Assembly (NCBI GenBank): GCA_964427485.1
Contig: CAYRUP010000083.1
Span: 1-8,920 of the forward strand
Source of the DNA: CAYRUP01 sp964427485
GTDB lineage: Bacteria > Pseudomonadota > Gammaproteobacteria > DSM-16500
DNA length: 8,920 nucleotides
Direction of reading: 5' to 3'
A program made the translations under genes and the position numbers. The notes under the pieces were generated by a model, which was not told the origin of the DNA, made no database searches, and saw nothing but the letters and a program-made list of their open reading frames with translations. This document shows positions 7,038-8,920 of this stretch, piece by piece. How positions within the stretch are numbered: the stretch's first letter is position 1; every line of letters begins with the position of its first letter.

Positions 7038-7865
7038 ATGCAACGTAAAAATTCAACAAGCAAGCAATCTTCAGAAAAAAAGGATGAGAATGAACTCCAA
7101 GGTATTCTTAAAGACATTGAAGATTATAATGACGATGATGAAGCGAAGAAACAACGCCCTACAGTAGAATATAAATCTGGTGATAATTTTGTAGTGGAGG
7201 AACAACGTTATAATTTAAAAATTTTTAAGGAAATAGACCCGGGTCTTTTTGTAAACCCCAATGAAATTCGATTAGCCGCACTTGCATTAGCAGCCGCTTC
7301 TTACATGGAAGAAGCTCAAAATGATCTTTTAGAGAAGCAGATTCGTACCGATAAAATTATTCCGAAACTAAAGAAAATCAATATATACGAATTCATAGAA
7401 GAATTTTTAACAGATGCGTCAGATAACGCTTTCAATAAGTTGAATAAACTTAAAAAGACCCAAAAACTTGGTTGTATGGAAGATTCACTTAGATGCCTTA
7501 AACAAGAAGCGGACACTAATCCTGCCTTTTCTGATTTATTGAAGAAGTATCTTAGCGTAATTAAGGATATAAGAGAAAAAACCAAGGGTAAATGCGATGC
7601 CATTGGTGTTCCAGAATCAAGAATGCCGTATATCACCTTGTTAACTTGTTGTTTATTATTTAAAGCAAAAAATAAAGCGGACCCTCAAGGTGTAAATACA
7701 TCCCGAGCTAGATTGTTAGCACAAACTATTTCTTCTTTCAAAGAGAGCGGCGGCAATTTACTGTGGACGTCTCGAGTGAAAAAAACAGATATTTGTCAAA
7801 TTGTGGAAGAGATTCTTAAGCTGCAACCACAAGCTGAGATGAAATCGGTGATAACACCTAAATAA
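7038..7865 (+). CDS. Hypothetical soluble helical protein
   Basis: I do not recognise this 275-residue protein. The first 45 residues are strongly charged and low in complexity (Lys, Glu, Asp, Ser, with a DYNDDDE run), probably disordered. The rest looks all-helical, with an amphipathic alanine/leucine-rich helix at about 76-95 and six cysteines (146, 153, 186, 204, 205, 253) in no metal-binding pattern I can name. There is no signal peptide, convincing membrane segment or catalytic motif. AAGGA 7 nt before the ATG and a TATAAT further up support the start and real expression. The gene is transcribed alone, divergent from the kinase operon, and its TAA is immediately followed by the stop of the converging acetyltransferase gene. 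A regulatory or effector role is possible but not supported by any motif. Confidence 0.75.
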   Translation: MQRKNSTSKQSSEKKDENELQGILKDIEDYNDDDEAKKQRPTVEYKSGDNFVVEEQRYNLKIFKEIDPGLFVNPNEIRLAALALAAASYMEEAQNDLLEKQIRTDKIIPKLKKINIYEFIEEFLTDASDNAFNKLNKLKKTQKLGCMEDSLRCLKQEADTNPAFSDLLKKYLSVIKDIREKTKGKCDAIGVPESRMPYITLLTCCLLFKAKNKADPQGVNTSRARLLAQTISSFKESGGNLLWTSRVKKTDICQIVEEILKLQPQAEMKSVITPK

Positions 7866-8600
7866 TTAAACGCTAATCACCCCAAGATTGTGATGAAGAG
7901 AACTCAAACTCACTATTTGATTACCATCCGCAGCAAAATTAGCAGGGCTTAACCATCTTTGGAAGCGTGATTTTAATTCAGGCCATTCATTATCGATAAT
8001 TGAGAACCAAGCCGTGTCGCGACTCCGTTTTTTATAAATTCTGTCCTGTCGAAAAATACCTTCGAATTTAAATCCAAGTCGCAGCGCTGCATTACGCGAA
8101 GCTTGGTTTAATGAGTCACACTTCCATTCATAGCGGCGATAGTGTAATTCTTCAAAAGCGCGAGACATCAATAAGTACATTGCTTCCGTTGCTATCGGCG
8201 TTCTTTTTAAACTATTGGAAAAATGCACATGCCCTATTTCGATGCTTGCATTCTCGAGATTAATTCTTAAGTAACCGGAAATGCCGATCGGAAGCCCATT
8301 TTTTTTATTGATAATAGCGTAAAGCAATGGATCATTCGCCGAAGTCATGCTGACAAGCCAGGCATGAAAATCATGATAGGTTGCGAATGGGCCATACGGT
8401 AAATAAGTCCAACCACTCGGTTCCTGAAGAAAAAGCTCGAACAAGTGCGGCGCGTGAACATCTGGATTTAAAATCTCTAAAATGGAATAAGTACCTTCCA
8501 TGTTCGTTTTAGGTGGCATTTTTGCAGGTTGCGATTGATCAAGCGGGTGACCTATTGGTTGGCCGAATTCATTTTTTATAGATGGCGGATTTACTGGCAT
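7866..8600 (-). CDS. GNAT-family N-acetyltransferase (RimJ/RimL-like)
   Basis: This 244-residue protein probably transfers an acetyl group from acetyl-CoA to an amine; the substrate is unknown. It resembles a RimJ/RimL-related (COG1670-type) group. Numbering from the ATG used here, the conserved features are NEFGQPIG near the N-terminus (9-16), WTYLPYGPF (63-71), the acetyl-CoA-binding segment LKRTPIATEA (about 130-139), YRRYEWKCDSLNQASRN (153-169) with LGFKFEGIFRQ, and RDTAWFSI followed by EWPELK. The reading frame extends 18 codons further to a GTG at 8654, but that start has no ribosome binding site, whereas the ATG at 8600 has GGAA 6 nt upstream and keeps the whole conserved region. The GTG alternative would give 262 residues. 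The gene converges on the orphan gene with no bases between their stop codons. Confidence 0.85.
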   Translation of the reverse strand: MPVNPPSIKNEFGQPIGHPLDQSQPAKMPPKTNMEGTYSILEILNPDVHAPHLFELFLQEPSGWTYLPYGPFATYHDFHAWLVSMTSANDPLLYAIINKKNGLPIGISGYLRINLENASIEIGHVHFSNSLKRTPIATEAMYLLMSRAFEELHYRRYEWKCDSLNQASRNAALRLGFKFEGIFRQDRIYKKRSRDTAWFSIIDNEWPELKSRFQRWLSPANFAADGNQIVSLSSLHHNLGVISV

Positions 8601-8668
8601 ATATATTTCCGAATAGTTTGGATTCGGGAGAGTATAAGACGATAATGATTTCACATCAATAAATTGAA

Positions 8669-8674
8669 TTTATA
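8669..8674 (-). promoter_or_regulatory. Candidate -10 of the acetyltransferase gene
   Basis: TATAAA on the minus strand predicts a transcript start near 8662. That leaves only about 8 nt before the upstream GTG (8654) but about 60 nt before the ATG at 8600, weakly favouring the ATG. No clear -35 is visible in this very AT-rich stretch. Confidence 0.25.
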
Positions 8675-8713
8675 AGGAAAATTTTTAGCTTTAAAAATAT
8701 TCAGGCTAGCTTA

Positions 8714-8742
8714 TTTACAAATAGTATCAATATTGATACTAT
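8714..8742 (+). promoter_or_regulatory. Promoter of hicA
   Basis: TTTACA (8714-8719, five of six matches to TTGACA), a 17-bp spacer and TACTAT (8737-8742) form a good sigma-70 promoter. A second possible -10, TATAAT at 8740-8745, overlaps it but leaves a 20-bp spacer. Transcription would start near 8749, about 30 nt before the hicA ATG. Confidence 0.55.
8721..8742. promoter_or_regulatory. Perfect 22-bp palindrome, probable hic operator
   Basis: The arms ATAGTATCAAT and ATTGATACTAT are exact reverse complements with no spacer. The palindrome occupies the spacer and the -10 of the hicA promoter, so a dimer bound there would block RNA polymerase. HicB antitoxins, alone or with HicA, are known to repress their own operons by binding palindromes at the promoter; assigning this site to HicB is an inference because hicB is not in the window. 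Confidence 0.75.
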
Positions 8743-8779
8743 AATAATAACAATATTCTAAAAAATAGAGGAAGCAGGG

Positions 8780-8920
8780 ATGAAAAATCGCATTGAGGAA
8801 ATTGTTAGCAAGATGAGGTTGAGCCCACAATCTGTGCGATTTCAAGAGTTGGAAATGGTATGTGACCATTATTTTGGTCATCCAAGAAAAAGCGGCGGAA
8901 GCCATTGTATTTATAAAACG
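8780..8920 (+). CDS. HicA-family mRNA interferase toxin, 5' part only
   Basis: Only the first 47 codons lie in the window; the frame is open at the right edge. HicA toxins are small (usually 60-90 residues) double-stranded-RNA-binding-fold ribonucleases that cleave mRNA and are neutralised by the HicB antitoxin, usually encoded just downstream. The fragment shows the family pattern: an N-terminal helix, VRFQELEMVCDHYFGHPRKSG (residues 19-39, split here as VRFQELEMVCD then HYFGHPRKSG), then GGSHCIYKT with the presumed catalytic His42. The start is supported by AGAGGA, 7 nt upstream of the ATG, and by a promoter with a perfect palindrome. It is transcribed away from the acetyltransferase gene. 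Confidence 0.85.
   Translation, partial: MKNRIEEIVSKMRLSPQSVRFQELEMVCDHYFGHPRKSGGSHCIYKT

Noticed and set aside
6856..7059. Minus-strand open frame of 67 codons upstream of the kinase
   Set aside because: It occupies the AT-rich divergent spacer containing both candidate promoters and its product looks like random AT-rich translation.
8601..8654. Longer acetyltransferase starting at GTG 8654
   Set aside because: The GTG has no ribosome binding site and would leave almost no leader after the candidate promoter. Kept as an alternative, not as the main call.
8711..8905. Minus-strand open frame of 64 codons over the hicA start
   Set aside because: It is antisense to the convincing HicA sequence and runs through the palindromic promoter.

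Overview
The window looks like chromosomal DNA of a low-GC, Gram-negative gammaproteobacterium. The Gram-negative call rests on an outer-membrane lipid A deacylase. A Legionella/Coxiella-like lineage (Legionellales) is my inference from the AT-rich base composition, a large lysine/glutamate-rich coiled-coil protein with no recognisable enzyme domain, and the mix of small orphan genes. No rRNA, tRNA, CRISPR array, transposase or phage gene is visible.

Layout, left to right. Bases 1-183 carry no convincing gene but hold a strong 63-nt GC-rich inverted repeat (112-174) just past the end of the first gene. A 999-residue coiled-coil protein of unknown function, a possible secreted effector, is encoded on the minus strand (184-3183). 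A 146-bp divergent spacer with candidate promoters separates it from a PagL-type lipid A 3-O-deacylase on the plus strand (3330-3851). The deacylase gene converges on and overlaps by 13 bp a minus-strand two-gene operon: a MASE1 membrane histidine kinase (5096-6856) followed 6 nt later by a response regulator whose output domain is a metallo-beta-lactamase-fold hydrolase (3839-5089). A 181-bp divergent spacer leads to a 275-residue orphan on the plus strand (7038-7865). Its stop codon directly abuts the stop of a minus-strand GNAT acetyltransferase (7866-8600, possibly to 8654). The right edge holds the start of a hicA toxin gene (8780 to the window end), preceded by a perfect 22-bp palindrome lying across its promoter.

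How the genes may work together. The kinase and the REC-MBL protein form a signalling pair: the kinase senses through its membrane domain and phosphorylates the receiver, and the response is enzymatic (probably phosphodiester or ester hydrolysis) rather than transcriptional, since no DNA-binding domain is present. The hicA gene with its palindromic operator is the left end of a probable HicAB toxin-antitoxin module whose antitoxin would lie outside the window. The coiled-coil protein, the deacylase, the orphan and the acetyltransferase appear to be separate transcription units. The strongest leads are the REC-MBL/MASE1 pair, the hic operator, the coiled-coil candidate effector and the GC-rich inverted repeat.
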